From Deltaproteobacteria bacterium (lineage in GTDB: Bacteria > Desulfobacterota > GWC2-55-46), in contig JACOUO010000001.1 in assembly GCA_016177845.1 (NCBI GenBank), positions 124,001 through 188,000 on the forward strand: a stretch of 64,000 nt of DNA. The letters are read 5' to 3'. Below, piece after piece: positions 8,950-19,115 of the stretch. Each line of letters opens with the position of its first letter. Position 1 is the stretch's first letter. The position numbers were made by a program, and so were the translations under genes. The notes below the pieces were generated by a model. It was given only the letters and a program-made list of their open reading frames with translations, was not told the origin of the DNA and ran no database searches.

Positions 8950-9321
8950 ATGAAGATATTGTGGCTTGCGATAGCCGGGGTCGGGGGCACGCTGCTGAGG
9001 TATTTTTTAAGCGGGTTTGTGCAAAGGGCTTACGGCGGGGTCTTCCCCTGGGGCACCTTTGCCGTGAACATGGCAGGCTGCCTGCTTTTTGGCCTTGTCT
9101 GGACATTGGCAGAGGAACGCCTCATAATAAGCGGAGAACTGAGGGCCATAATCTTAATCGGCTTTATGGGCGCCTTTACTACATTCTCATCTTTTGTCTT
9201 TGAGTCAGCCCAGCTCATGCGCGACTCCCAATGGGTGCTTGCGGCAGGCAATATCGCGCTCCAGAATATCACAGGTATCATATTCCTCGCCATAGGCATG
9301 GCTCTGGGCCGTCTGTTGTAG
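8950..9321 (+). CDS. crcB: fluoride exporter FluC/CrcB
   Basis: A 123-residue membrane protein with four predicted helices. Family motifs are visible in order: GVGGTLLRY near the start, GTFAVNMAGCLLFG at about 36-49 and GFMGAFTTFSSF at about 71-82. FluC channels work as antiparallel dimers and let fluoride leave the cell. An AGGTG ribosome site precedes the ATG. The DUF190 gene follows 21 bases downstream, a pairing seen widely. I looked for the conserved GAUGG/CUGAU elements of a fluoride riboswitch upstream and did not find them. Confidence 0.95.
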   Translation: MKILWLAIAGVGGTLLRYFLSGFVQRAYGGVFPWGTFAVNMAGCLLFGLVWTLAEERLIISGELRAIILIGFMGAFTTFSSFVFESAQLMRDSQWVLAAGNIALQNITGIIFLAIGMALGRLL

Positions 9322-9342
9322 GAATAAAAAAAGGAGAGGTCA

Positions 9343-9684
9343 ATGAAACTACCTTCTGAATCCGAGCTTTTAAGGGTATTTATCGGTGAAAGCGATAAGC
9401 ACGAGGGAAGGCCCCTGTATCAGGTCATTGTCGAAGAGGCAAGAAAAAGGGGCATGGCAGGCGCTACGGTACTAAGGGGCACGCTCGGTTTCGGGGTCCA
9501 CAGCCGCATCCATACCGCGAAGGTATTGAGGCTCTCCGAAGACCTTCCGATGGTAGTAGAGATAGTTGATAAGCCTGAGAGGATCGAGGCGTTCCTGCCG
9601 GAGTTGGATAAACTTGTAGTTGAGGGCATGATAACCGTTGAGAATGTAAGAGTAGTTGCCTATAGGCATGGGGGAGGAGATTAG
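9343..9684 (+). CDS. DUF190 protein, probable partner of CrcB
   Basis: A 113-residue soluble protein of the DUF190 family, recognisable from the N-terminal block PSESELLRVFIGESDKHEG, the central RGMAGATVLRGTLGFG and the C-terminal strand ENVRVV. The fold resembles PII-like signalling proteins. Its job is not established, but genes of this family lie beside crcB in many genomes, so a regulatory or accessory role in fluoride export is likely. GGAGAGG sits seven bases before the ATG. It is followed by 402 bases without a gene, described under the nrdJ promoter. Confidence 0.9.
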   Translation: MKLPSESELLRVFIGESDKHEGRPLYQVIVEEARKRGMAGATVLRGTLGFGVHSRIHTAKVLRLSEDLPMVVEIVDKPERIEAFLPELDKLVVEGMITVENVRVVAYRHGGGD

Positions 9685-9861
9685 CTGCAAGCAATATCCT
9701 GCCTAATATTTTAACCCCGTCTTGTCCTGTTTAATACGGCTTTTCCCACTGTTTTTCAACCTTTCCGCTTCTTCCGTAATGCAACCCGCTATTTCCAGTA
9801 TCGGCTAAAGGTATTAAAAAAGTTTAGGTTCAATTTTTTACAATAATCAGGTAAATTCCGC

Positions 9862-9915
9862 TTGACAGGTACAATATATTGTGGTTAAGTAATACACATC
9901 CACTATATAGACGAT
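9862..9915 (+). promoter_or_regulatory. nrdJ promoter region with two NrdR-type boxes
   Basis: A TTGACA -35 box lies at 9862-9867. Two 16-bp sequences resemble the NrdR box ACACWATATATWGTGT: 9869-9884 (13 of 16 positions, core ACAATATATTGT) and 9900-9915 (11 of 16). Their centres are 31 bp apart, three helical turns, as in known NrdR operators. The first box falls just downstream of the -35 element, where a repressor would block RNA polymerase. A weaker third box (12 of 16) is at 10050-10065, shortly before the nrdJ start. The rest of the 9685-10086 gap holds no gene and no B12 riboswitch box that I can see. Confidence 0.72.
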
Positions 9916-10086
9916 TTCTTTTATAAATCAACTACTTAATCATTTTTAGTCTTTTCTGATGGATAACGGGGCGCCTTTGGCCTCTTGTATCGCTATTGCT
10001 GCACTTCGAGCCGGCTTCGCAGTCATAATCGTATTTTCGTCTTTTGAATTCACAATATATTATAAAAATTGTAAGGGGGGTAAAGA

Positions 10087-12492
10087 ATGGATCAGGATAT
10101 CTACAGCCGTTTATTGAAGGTAACGGAATCCGCGCCTTCGAAAAAACAGGGCCTCGATGTAACTAAAAGGGCCCGCATTGATATTAATGAAAACGGCAGA
10201 AGAGTATTGGAAAAAAGGTATCTTAGAAAAGATACTGACGGCAACCCCATTGAAACTATCGAGGAGATGTTCTGGCGCGTAAGCTCCAACATCGCCCAGG
10301 CAGATAAATTTTTTGATCCTGAAGCGGATATAGAAGCAGTAGCCGAAGAATTTTACGCAATGATGGCATCCCTGGAATTTCTGCCGAACTCCCCCACCCT
10401 CATGAACGCAGGAAGGGACCTTCAGCAGCTTTCAGCATGCTTTGTGCTTCCGGTTGAGGACTCGATGGAGTCGATATTCGAGACCGTAAAGCACACTGCC
10501 CTCATACACAAGTCAGGCGGCGGCACTGGGTTTTCATTTTCAAGGTTAAGGCCCTCCGGCGATGCCGTAGGTTCGACCTCAGGCATCTCATCAGGCCCGA
10601 TTTCTTTCATGACCGTATTTGACAGCGCGACCGAGGCCATAAAGCAGGGCGGCACCCGCAGGGGCGCAAACATGGGAATCCTGCGGATAGACCATCCCGA
10701 TATCATGAACTTCATTGTCTGCAAGCAGGATAACAACAAGCTCAATAACTTCAACATCTCTGTAAGCCTCACTGAAGAGTTCATGAAGGCTGTTGAGGAG
10801 GATGGCGACTTTGAGATAAGGAACCCGCGCAACAAAAAGCCCGTCGGAAAGCTCAACGCAAGGGAAGTATTCAATAAAATAGTAAATATGGCATGGAATA
10901 ACGGAGACCCCGGAGTCATCTTCATCGACAGGATGAACGAAGGCAACCCCACACCCAATGTCGGAGAGATAGAATCAACAAACCCGTGCGGCGAGCAGCC
11001 GCTCCTTCCCTATGAGTCATGCAACCTCGGCTCCATAAACTTAAGCCGCATGCTCAGGAAAAAGGGCTCAAACGGCAGCGCAACGCTTGAAGTGGACTGG
11101 GCGAAACTCGAAGAGACGGTAAAGAAGTCAGTGCACTTCCTTGATAATGTAATTGAGATGAACCGCTACCCTATCTCGCAGATAGAGCAGGTGACAAAGT
11201 CAAACCGCAAGATCGGCCTTGGCGTAATGGGCTTTGCCGATATGCTTATCAAGCTCGGCATTCCCTATAATTCCGAAGAGGCGATAGAGCTTGCGGAAGA
11301 GCTGATGGGCTTTATCCATAAGACAGGCAAAAAGACCTCTACCGAATTGGCTGAAGACAGGGGCTCATTCCCCAACTTCAAGGGCTCTGTTTACGACGGG
11401 CAGGTACGGGCAATGAGGAACGCTACTGTTACCACAATCGCCCCCACCGGGACCATTTCCATCATAGCGGGATGTTCCTCAGGCATTGAGCCGCTATTCG
11501 CGCTTGCTTTCACAAGGAATGTCATGGAGGGCACGGAACTTATCGAGGTCAACCCGTTACTTGAAGAGATATCGAAGGTAAGAGGCTTTGACAGCCCTGA
11601 GGTCATGAAGGCGATTGCCGCCGAAGGTACGCTCCACGATGTAGACAATGTCCCCGAAGATGTTAAAAAGGTGCTTGTGACATCGCATGACATAACCCCT
11701 GACTGGCATATAAAGATGCAGGCCGCGTTCCAGAAGTATACCGATAACGCGGTAAGTAAGACTGTCAACTTCCCGAATGAGGCAACTGTAGAGGATGTGG
11801 CAAAGGTCTACCTTATGGCCTATCAGCTTGGGTGCAAAGGCGTGACGGTCTACAGGGACGGCTCAAGGGAAGTCCAGGTATTGAATAAAGGCAGTGAAAA
11901 ACAGGCAGTTGCAAAGGCCGAAGAGGAAGAAGAGATTCAGACTGCGGTGCATGTGCCTTCTACCGCGCCTAAGCCCAAGCCCAGGGGCGAGGTTGCCTTC
12001 GGCGTTACAAAGAAGATGAAGACAGGCTGCGGAAACCTCTATGTAACCATAAACGAGGATGAGGAAGGCAGGCCCATCGAGATATTCACACAGATAGGAA
12101 AGGCCGGCGGATGCGTTGCTTCACAGTGCGAGGCTATCGGAAGGATGGCGTCCCTTGTACTAAGGAGCGGGATTCAGCCTGAAGAGATAGTAAGGCAGAT
12201 GAGGGGAATCAGCTGCCATCTCCCAGTAGGCTTTGGCGGAGGCAGGGTAATGTCATGCGCTGACGCAATGGCGCAGGCATTTGACTGGTATCTCGGGTTT
12301 AAGAGGAACACGGGAAGCTCTCTTTCGCTTGCAAATTGCTCGGGCGATATGAATGTCACAAATTCAAAGCTTGATTTTACACTCGCTTCTGAGATATTAA
12401 AGAGGGGTGCGTGCCCTGACTGCGGCGGCACGGTAGAACATTCGGACGGCTGTGTTGTTTGCAGGGGCTGCGGCTACAGCGAATGCGGCTAA
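10087..12492 (+). CDS. nrdJ: adenosylcobalamin-dependent (class II) ribonucleotide reductase, long form
   Basis: An 801-residue enzyme that reduces ribonucleotides to deoxyribonucleotides using an adenosylcobalamin radical. The catalytic region shows N299, C301 and E303 in NPCGE, the partner cysteine C118 in LSACFVLP, GGTRRGANMGIL and the late block TIAPTGTISIIAGCSSGIEP. The C-terminus has a TSCPD-type domain (about 645-745) and a zinc ribbon (CPDCGG and CRGCGYSECG), which usually carries the reducing cysteines. It is probably under NrdR control. A second, shorter copy lies at 45309. No other class of reductase is in the window. Confidence 0.95.
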   Translation: MDQDIYSRLLKVTESAPSKKQGLDVTKRARIDINENGRRVLEKRYLRKDTDGNPIETIEEMFWRVSSNIAQADKFFDPEADIEAVAEEFYAMMASLEFLPNSPTLMNAGRDLQQLSACFVLPVEDSMESIFETVKHTALIHKSGGGTGFSFSRLRPSGDAVGSTSGISSGPISFMTVFDSATEAIKQGGTRRGANMGILRIDHPDIMNFIVCKQDNNKLNNFNISVSLTEEFMKAVEEDGDFEIRNPRNKKPVGKLNAREVFNKIVNMAWNNGDPGVIFIDRMNEGNPTPNVGEIESTNPCGEQPLLPYESCNLGSINLSRMLRKKGSNGSATLEVDWAKLEETVKKSVHFLDNVIEMNRYPISQIEQVTKSNRKIGLGVMGFADMLIKLGIPYNSEEAIELAEELMGFIHKTGKKTSTELAEDRGSFPNFKGSVYDGQVRAMRNATVTTIAPTGTISIIAGCSSGIEPLFALAFTRNVMEGTELIEVNPLLEEISKVRGFDSPEVMKAIAAEGTLHDVDNVPEDVKKVLVTSHDITPDWHIKMQAAFQKYTDNAVSKTVNFPNEATVEDVAKVYLMAYQLGCKGVTVYRDGSREVQVLNKGSEKQAVAKAEEEEEIQTAVHVPSTAPKPKPRGEVAFGVTKKMKTGCGNLYVTINEDEEGRPIEIFTQIGKAGGCVASQCEAIGRMASLVLRSGIQPEEIVRQMRGISCHLPVGFGGGRVMSCADAMAQAFDWYLGFKRNTGSSLSLANCSGDMNVTNSKLDFTLASEILKRGACPDCGGTVEHSDGCVVCRGCGYSECG

Positions 12493-12508
12493 ATAAGGGA
12501 GATAATTG

Positions 12509-12724
12509 ATGGAACTCGCCATTGATATGGAGTGCCGTGAATGCGGATGGCTCTTTCAGAGAAGTCTGAGGCATATGCCTCACGGAAAGACGGTGAAGTG
12601 CCCGTTCTGCAGGGGGTCAGCCCTTGATGTCAAAGGGGATTTTCTGATAGAGGTGCAAAAGACGCACGATGTGTTTGACCAGGCGATTCCAGTAAAGCTC
12701 AACAGCTTGAGCACAAAAAGATAA
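12509..12724 (+). CDS. small zinc-ribbon protein
   Basis: A 71-residue protein with two CxxC knuckles, MECRECGW near the N-terminus and VKCPFCRG about 20 residues later, forming a probable zinc ribbon. I chose the ATG at 12509 because GGGAG lies seven bases before it; the TTG just before would place two start codons together. It is 16 bases behind nrdJ and ends at a strong terminator, so it is co-transcribed with the reductase. It may assist nrdJ or bind nucleic acid; neither can be shown from sequence. I do not recognise a named family. Confidence 0.7.
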   Translation: MELAIDMECRECGWLFQRSLRHMPHGKTVKCPFCRGSALDVKGDFLIEVQKTHDVFDQAIPVKLNSLSTKR

Positions 12725-12746
12725 GACCGGCTTTTAGAAAAACAGT

Positions 12747-12780
12747 AACGCCCTCCGTTTTCGGAGGGCGTTTTTTTTAT
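12747..12780 (+). terminator. rho-independent terminator after the nrdJ operon
   Basis: An 11-bp stem (AACGCCCTCCG, 12747-12757, with 12762-12772) has a TTTT loop and is followed by a run of T. Confidence 0.93.
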
Positions 12781-12837
12781 TTCCTTTCGGGGTAGCTTGT
12801 AGAGTGGCTGCCAAAATGGAAATTTTAAAAAAAACTT

Positions 12838-13206
12838 TATTTACTTTTGCGAACAGCGGGTTCTCTCCTCGGGCATTCTCCGTTCGCTGTCGCGTTCGTT
12901 CGCTAACAGATACTGATGCCAGCTCTCTCCCTCTCCCTTATCAAGTGGTCATTCCCGAATGTCTCTATCGGGAATCCAATATTGTAGGGTGGGCTGTGCC
13001 CACCAAATAGAAGTCTTAAAAAGTGTTGTTGCTTATTTACTTTTGCGAACAGCGGGTTCGCCCCCTTCGGGGCATTGGACTCCGTTCGCTGTCGAGTCAG
13101 TTCTAACAGATACTGATGCCCGCTCCCTTATCAAATGGTCATTCCCGAATGTCTCTATCGGGAATCCAATATTGTAAGGTGGGCTGTGCCCACCAAATAG
13201 AAGTCT
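12838..13206. repeat. imperfect tandem repeat, two units of about 175 bp
   Basis: Two units (12838-13016 and 13036-13206) share TTTACTTTTGCGAACAGCGG, ACAGATACTGATGCC, the stem-forming TCATTCCCGAATGTCTC element (12949-12978 and 13139-13168), a GGTGGGC-TGT-GCCCACC hairpin and the end CACCAAATAGAAGTCT. They differ by small indels. The first block reappears at about 34765-34850 and the central element at 24 kb and 34.6-35 kb. The 12781-13439 gap contains no credible gene; short open frames across it simply read the repeats. Confidence 0.85.
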
Positions 13207-13237
13207 AAAAAAAAGGGAGGGGAAAGGAAAGCAAATA

Positions 13238-13279
13238 TCACCCTCACCCCAGCCCTCTCCCGCAAGGGGAGAGGGTGAT
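13238..13279. repeat. palindromic dispersed repeat (CCCTCACCCC / GGGGAGAGGG type)
   Basis: Starts ATCACCCTCACCCC and ends AGGGGAGAGGGTGAT, folding into a GC-rich hairpin. A nearly identical element is at about 35046-35086, and a related C-rich/G-rich palindrome at 23986-24016. Typical of REP-like intergenic elements. Confidence 0.8.
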
Positions 13280-13404
13280 ACGGAAAATGTCACTGCGAGG
13301 GGGTTCATCCTAAAAGGCAATCTAAATTATCGTTTTGTATTAAGCTATGACGCTGAAAAGCCTTAGACATAGCTGATTTTATTCATAATTTTCATGAAAA
13401 TACC

Positions 13405-13433
13405 TTGACGAATGTAGGGTATTCAGATATCTT
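13405..13433 (+). promoter_or_regulatory. putative glmU promoter
   Basis: TTGACG (13405-13410), a 17-bp spacer and TATCTT (13428-13433). The expected transcription start is at or beside the glmU ATG at 13440, and no Shine-Dalgarno sequence is visible, so the transcript may be leaderless. Confidence 0.5.
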
Positions 13434-13439
13434 TTAAAT

Positions 13440-14834
13440 ATGAAAAATCTAGCAGCCATAATCCTTGCCGCAGGCAAAGGCACAAGGATGAAATCCTCTC
13501 TGCCAAAAGTCCTCCACAGTGTGGCGGGCAAACCAATGCTTTTCTATCCCATTGAACTTCTTAAACAACTTAAGGCCGGTCGTATTATCGCCGTCATAGG
13601 CCACGGGGCTGACCAGGTCAAATCTGCCTTTAAAGATGAGAAGATAACCTTTGTAAATCAGACAGAGCAGCTTGGCACGGGACACGCCGTAATGACCGCT
13701 TTAAAGGCGCTTGGAGGCTTTACCGGAGGCGTTCTCATCTTGTCAGGCGATGTGCCGCTTATAACAAAAGAGACCATAACCGCACTTGTAAAGCACAATG
13801 ACAGGAAAGGCAGGAAAAAGGCGGTGATGTCCCTTGTTACAACCATCCTTGATGACCCGAAGGGTTACGGAAGGATTGTGAGGGATGAGCACGGGGCTGT
13901 GGTAAGGATAGTTGAGGAAAAGGATTGCAGCCTGCTTCAGAAAAAGATAAACGAGGTGAACGCGGGGATGTATTATGTCTCAGCCAAATTTCTATTTGAG
14001 AATATTAAAAAGCTTGGGAAAGAGAACGCGCAGGGCGAGTATTATCTGCCGGACCTTGTCCAGCTGGCAACTCATCAGGGCGAGCATGTAGCGGCTATTA
14101 CCCATGTTGACCCCAATGAGGTCATGGGCATAAACAACAGGGTCGAGCTTGCCAACGCAAACCTGTATATGAGGCGCAGGATAAACCAGGGGCATATGAT
14201 GGACGGGGTAACAATTATCAACCCGGATGTCACTTATATTGATTACGGCGTTAAGATAGGTTTGGATTCTACCATTTATCCGAATGTACATCTGCTCGGT
14301 AATGTGTCGATCGGTCCTGATTGCACCATTGAAGAAGGCGTAAGGATACAGGATTCTTCAATCGGAAATAATTCTACGGTCAAGAGCTATTCCATTATCG
14401 AGTCATCGAAGGTGGGAAACGATGTAACGATAGGGCCTGTGGCAAGGCTCAGGCCGGGTAATCTCATAAAAGACAATGTGAGGATAGGCAATTTTGTCGA
14501 GGTGAAAAAAAGCACGCTCGGCAAAGGCACAAAGGCAAACCACCTTACATATATCGGGGACTCTGTTATCGGCGAGAATGTGAACATAGGCGCGGGCACC
14601 ATTACCTGCAACTATGACGGAGTAAATAAATATCAGACGACTATTGAGGACGGGGCTTTTATCGGGAGCGATTCACAGCTCGTAGCCCCTGTTAAAGTAG
14701 GAAAAGGGGCTTATGTCGGCTCAGGCACGACTGTAACAAAGGATGTGCCGCCGGACTCTCTTGTAATAACGAGGGCGCCTGAGAAGGTCATCGAAGGCTG
14801 GGCAAAGCGCCGGAAGAAAAAGGCTAAAAAATAG
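13440..14834 (+). CDS. glmU: bifunctional UDP-N-acetylglucosamine pyrophosphorylase / glucosamine-1-phosphate N-acetyltransferase
   Basis: A 464-residue enzyme catalysing the last two steps to UDP-GlcNAc, the precursor of peptidoglycan and lipid A. The N-terminal nucleotidyltransferase domain carries LAAGKGTRMKS (residues 9-19) and the uridine-binding QLGTGHAV. The C-terminal half is a left-handed beta helix of hexapeptide repeats (about 250-445) with the acetyltransferase residues in NYDG. Length and order are normal. It is followed 37 bases later by glmS, so two consecutive pathway enzymes sit together. It lacks a visible ribosome site; see the promoter entry. Confidence 0.97.
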   Translation: MKNLAAIILAAGKGTRMKSSLPKVLHSVAGKPMLFYPIELLKQLKAGRIIAVIGHGADQVKSAFKDEKITFVNQTEQLGTGHAVMTALKALGGFTGGVLILSGDVPLITKETITALVKHNDRKGRKKAVMSLVTTILDDPKGYGRIVRDEHGAVVRIVEEKDCSLLQKKINEVNAGMYYVSAKFLFENIKKLGKENAQGEYYLPDLVQLATHQGEHVAAITHVDPNEVMGINNRVELANANLYMRRRINQGHMMDGVTIINPDVTYIDYGVKIGLDSTIYPNVHLLGNVSIGPDCTIEEGVRIQDSSIGNNSTVKSYSIIESSKVGNDVTIGPVARLRPGNLIKDNVRIGNFVEVKKSTLGKGTKANHLTYIGDSVIGENVNIGAGTITCNYDGVNKYQTTIEDGAFIGSDSQLVAPVKVGKGAYVGSGTTVTKDVPPDSLVITRAPEKVIEGWAKRRKKKAKK

Positions 14835-14871
14835 AAGTTCAACCGGATTTACAGGCAAGGGGAAAAATAAA

Positions 14872-16692
<1,821 letters not shown>

Positions 16693-16770
16693 GGATTGAA
16701 AAATCAGAAGATGATTTTGCTATCGTAAACTGCCGGGTCTTTCGACGCATAGCTTCAAATATTGAAATAA

Positions 16771-16814
16771 GAGCCAAGCCAGCGTTTCTTGCTGACTTGG
16801 CTCTTTGCTTTTTA
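16771..16814 (+). terminator. terminator after glmUS
   Basis: GAGCCAAGCCAGC pairs with GCTGACTTGGCTC with one mismatch (16771-16783 with 16791-16803), followed by a T-rich tail. The remaining bases to 17016 hold only the promoter described next. Confidence 0.8.
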
Positions 16815-16958
16815 GGGTAAATGAAAATACAAAGAGATGAAAATAAATAGAACTCATTTTTAATTGATTTAAAGAGACATTCTCTTGCATTGCTTGAAAA
16901 AGGCTGAAAAAGCGGTGAATTCAAGGTAAAATTATGCTCTTGAGATGAAGATTGAGTA

Positions 16959-16987
16959 TTGACACGCAGGAATTTTGAATATATTAT
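16959..16987 (+). promoter_or_regulatory. promoter of the zur-znuACB operon
   Basis: TTGACA (16959-16964), exact match, a 17-bp spacer and TATTAT (16982-16987), five of six matches. The regulator gene starts 30 bases downstream. I found no clear Zur or Fur palindrome across it. Confidence 0.75.
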
Positions 16988-17016
16988 AAATAAAAACCTT
17001 TTTCATTTACGGAAAA

Positions 17017-17445
17017 ATGGACACAAACTATTTTCAGACTTTAAAAGAATTGAACCTGAAGGCCACTCCGAAAAGATTGGCCATTCTTGAGATCATGGCG
17101 CTTAAGCCGGTTTATGTGAGCCCTGAAGATGTATGGCAGGAAATGAGAATGAGATTTAAAACAATCGGGCTGCCGACTGTTTACAGGAATTTGGATGAGC
17201 TTGCCTCAGGCGGCGTAATCACAAAGATAATAAACCCCGACAGGCAGCTTTATTATTTTTTTTGCCAGAAAAAGCACCACCACCATCATTTTATATGCGT
17301 ATTCTGCCACAGAATTGAAGAGTTGGATTTTTGTGCCATCAGAGAGATGGAGACTGAATTTGAAAGAAAGACCGGAAGTAAAATCCTTTCCCATATCATT
17401 CAGATAAACGGATGCTGCAAAAAATGCCGGAAAGGCAACCCATGA
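17017..17445 (+). CDS. zur: Fur-family metalloregulator, probably Zur
   Basis: A 142-residue repressor. The N-terminal winged helix (about 1-80) has the recognition region LPTVYRNLDELASGG. The dimerisation domain has HHHHHF (87-92) and the structural zinc site C94xxC97 with C134xxC137. Fur-family members sense Fe, Zn, Mn or peroxide. The immediate co-transcription with a zinc ABC transporter, whose first start codon overlaps this stop, points to Zur, but metal choice cannot be read from sequence with certainty. It is probably autoregulated, as it heads the operon it would control. Confidence 0.82.
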   Translation: MDTNYFQTLKELNLKATPKRLAILEIMALKPVYVSPEDVWQEMRMRFKTIGLPTVYRNLDELASGGVITKIINPDRQLYYFFCQKKHHHHHFICVFCHRIEELDFCAIREMETEFERKTGSKILSHIIQINGCCKKCRKGNP

Positions 17446-18389
17446 GAACTAAATCCATATTCATGATATGTATGCTTTTATTTTCATGCCTTTTGGTTTC
17501 ATGTAACAGGGCGAAAGAACAGCAAGCCGAGCAAAATAAAATTAAAATCGTAGCGAGCCTTTTTCCCCTTTATGACTTTGCCAAAAATATCGGAAAAGAA
17601 AAAGCTCAGGTCGAGCTGCTTCTTCCACCGGGCATGGAGCCCCATGCCTTTGAGCCCAAACCCGGAGACATCATAAACATAAGCAGGGCTGATATTTTTA
17701 TCTACACCAACCCGGCCATGGAGCCATGGGTGGAAGATATTTTAAAGGGTGTGGACAGTAAAGACCTCTTTGTAGTTGATTCGAGCAAGGGGGCTCTCCT
17801 TAAAGACGAAGCTGGTGACAGTCACGAACATGAGCATGGACATGGGCATGGCGCAGAGGTCGATCCGCATATATGGCTTGATTTTTCGAATGCCCAGAAG
17901 ATGGTTGATAATGTCCTTGAGGGATTTTTGAAAAAAGACCCCGCGAATAAAGAGTTCTATATTAAAAACGCTACGGAGTACAAGGCGAAATTACAGGGGC
18001 TTGATAATCGCTTCAAAGATGGGCTTTCAGCCTGCAAAAAAGATGTTTTCATACACGGCGGGCATTTTGCTTTCGGTTATTTAGCGCACAGGTACGGGAT
18101 GAACTACATTTCAGCCTATAATGGTTTTTCTCCGAATGCCGAACCATCGCCAAGGATGATTGCTGAGCTTATTCAAAAGATGAAAAAGCATGAGATTAAA
18201 CATGTTTATTATGAGGAGCTTATCACACCGAGAATAGCGGATGTGGTCACCAAGGAAACTGGCGCCGAGCTTCTGATGCTGCACGGAGCCCATAATCTTA
18301 CAAAAGATGAGTTGGACGGCGGCGCGACATTCATATCATTAATGGAACAGAATCTGAAAAACCTCAGGACAGGGCTGCAATGTCCTTAA
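17442..18389 (+). CDS. znuA: zinc ABC transporter substrate-binding lipoprotein ZnuA
   Basis: A 315-residue metal-binding lipoprotein of the A-1 (ZnuA/TroA) family. I place the start at the ATG at 17442, which overlaps the regulator stop as ATGA and is preceded by AAGG; an upstream frame start would add ten residues. The lipobox is LVSC (C21). A His-rich loop HEHEHGHGHG near residue 130 is the usual zinc-scavenging loop. Metal ligands appear in PHAFEP, DPHIWLD and the late GHFAFGYLAHRYG block. It delivers zinc to ZnuB and ZnuC, encoded next. Confidence 0.93.
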   Translation: MRTKSIFMICMLLFSCLLVSCNRAKEQQAEQNKIKIVASLFPLYDFAKNIGKEKAQVELLLPPGMEPHAFEPKPGDIINISRADIFIYTNPAMEPWVEDILKGVDSKDLFVVDSSKGALLKDEAGDSHEHEHGHGHGAEVDPHIWLDFSNAQKMVDNVLEGFLKKDPANKEFYIKNATEYKAKLQGLDNRFKDGLSACKKDVFIHGGHFAFGYLAHRYGMNYISAYNGFSPNAEPSPRMIAELIQKMKKHEIKHVYYEELITPRIADVVTKETGAELLMLHGAHNLTKDELDGGATFISLMEQNLKNLRTGLQCP

Positions 18390-19111
18390 TAATAAAATCC
18401 GAGAGGCTCTATTGCAAATACAACTCTTCCGAGGTCCTGACCAACATATCTTTCGGAGTTGAGGGAGGGGAGTTCATAGGTCTGATAGGCCCAAACGGTT
18501 CAGGCAAATCGACCCTTGTGAAAATCATCCTTGGAATCATAACCCCTTCCGAAGGCGCTATCTCCCTTTTCGGCAAGGACCTTTCCGTTTTCTCTGACTG
18601 GCACAAAATCGGATATGTACCCCAGAAGATCGTGTCGTTTAATCCTTATTTCCCTGCTTCCGTTAAAGAGGTGGTGAGCCTGGGGACCCTTTCAAAAAAG
18701 AAATTCCCGAAAAGCATCAGCAAGGCTGACGCGGATGCCGTGCATAGGACTATGGAATTCATGGGCATCCTTGATATTGAGCACAGGCTTATAGGAGAAC
18801 TCTCCGGCGGACAACTGCAAAAGGCGCTTATCGCAAAGGCCCTTGTGAGCGAACCTGAGCTTTTAATACTCGATGAGCCTACAAGTTCCCTTGACCCGGA
18901 AACAAGGGAGAACTTCTATTCTATTTTGAGCGAACTGAACCAAAAAAAGGGGATTACGGTAGTCCTCGTTACCCATGATATCTGGAGCATAGGCAAATAC
19001 GCCTCCAAGCTGTTGTATATCGACAAGAAGATTTTATTTTACGACCGTTTTGAGAATATGAAGGATTTTTTCGCCTCAAACATGCAGTGGCGGGATACCT
19101 GCCAGGGATAG
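18380..19111 (+). CDS. znuC: zinc ABC transporter ATP-binding protein ZnuC
   Basis: A 243-residue ATPase with Walker A GPNGSGKST (37-45), Q-loop VPQK, signature LSGGQ, Walker B LLILDEPTSSLDP and a switch histidine in VTHD. It powers import through ZnuB. The start overlaps the znuA stop by ten bases. Length and motifs are normal for the metal-type ABC family. Confidence 0.95.
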   Translation: MSLIIKSERLYCKYNSSEVLTNISFGVEGGEFIGLIGPNGSGKSTLVKIILGIITPSEGAISLFGKDLSVFSDWHKIGYVPQKIVSFNPYFPASVKEVVSLGTLSKKKFPKSISKADADAVHRTMEFMGILDIEHRLIGELSGGQLQKALIAKALVSEPELLILDEPTSSLDPETRENFYSILSELNQKKGITVVLVTHDIWSIGKYASKLLYIDKKILFYDRFENMKDFFASNMQWRDTCQG

Positions 19112-19115
19112 TCAT

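Noticed and set aside
9685-10086. Cobalamin riboswitch ahead of the B12-dependent reductase
   Set aside because: No B12 box (GCCACTG-type) or the typical stem pattern is visible on either strand; the same holds for the region before the second nrdJ.
12838-13206. CRISPR array
   Set aside because: Only two units of about 175 bp, without short regular repeats and unique spacers.
12804-13320. Several short open frames on both strands
   Set aside because: They lie wholly in intergenic repeats, read the palindromes, and have no ribosome sites.
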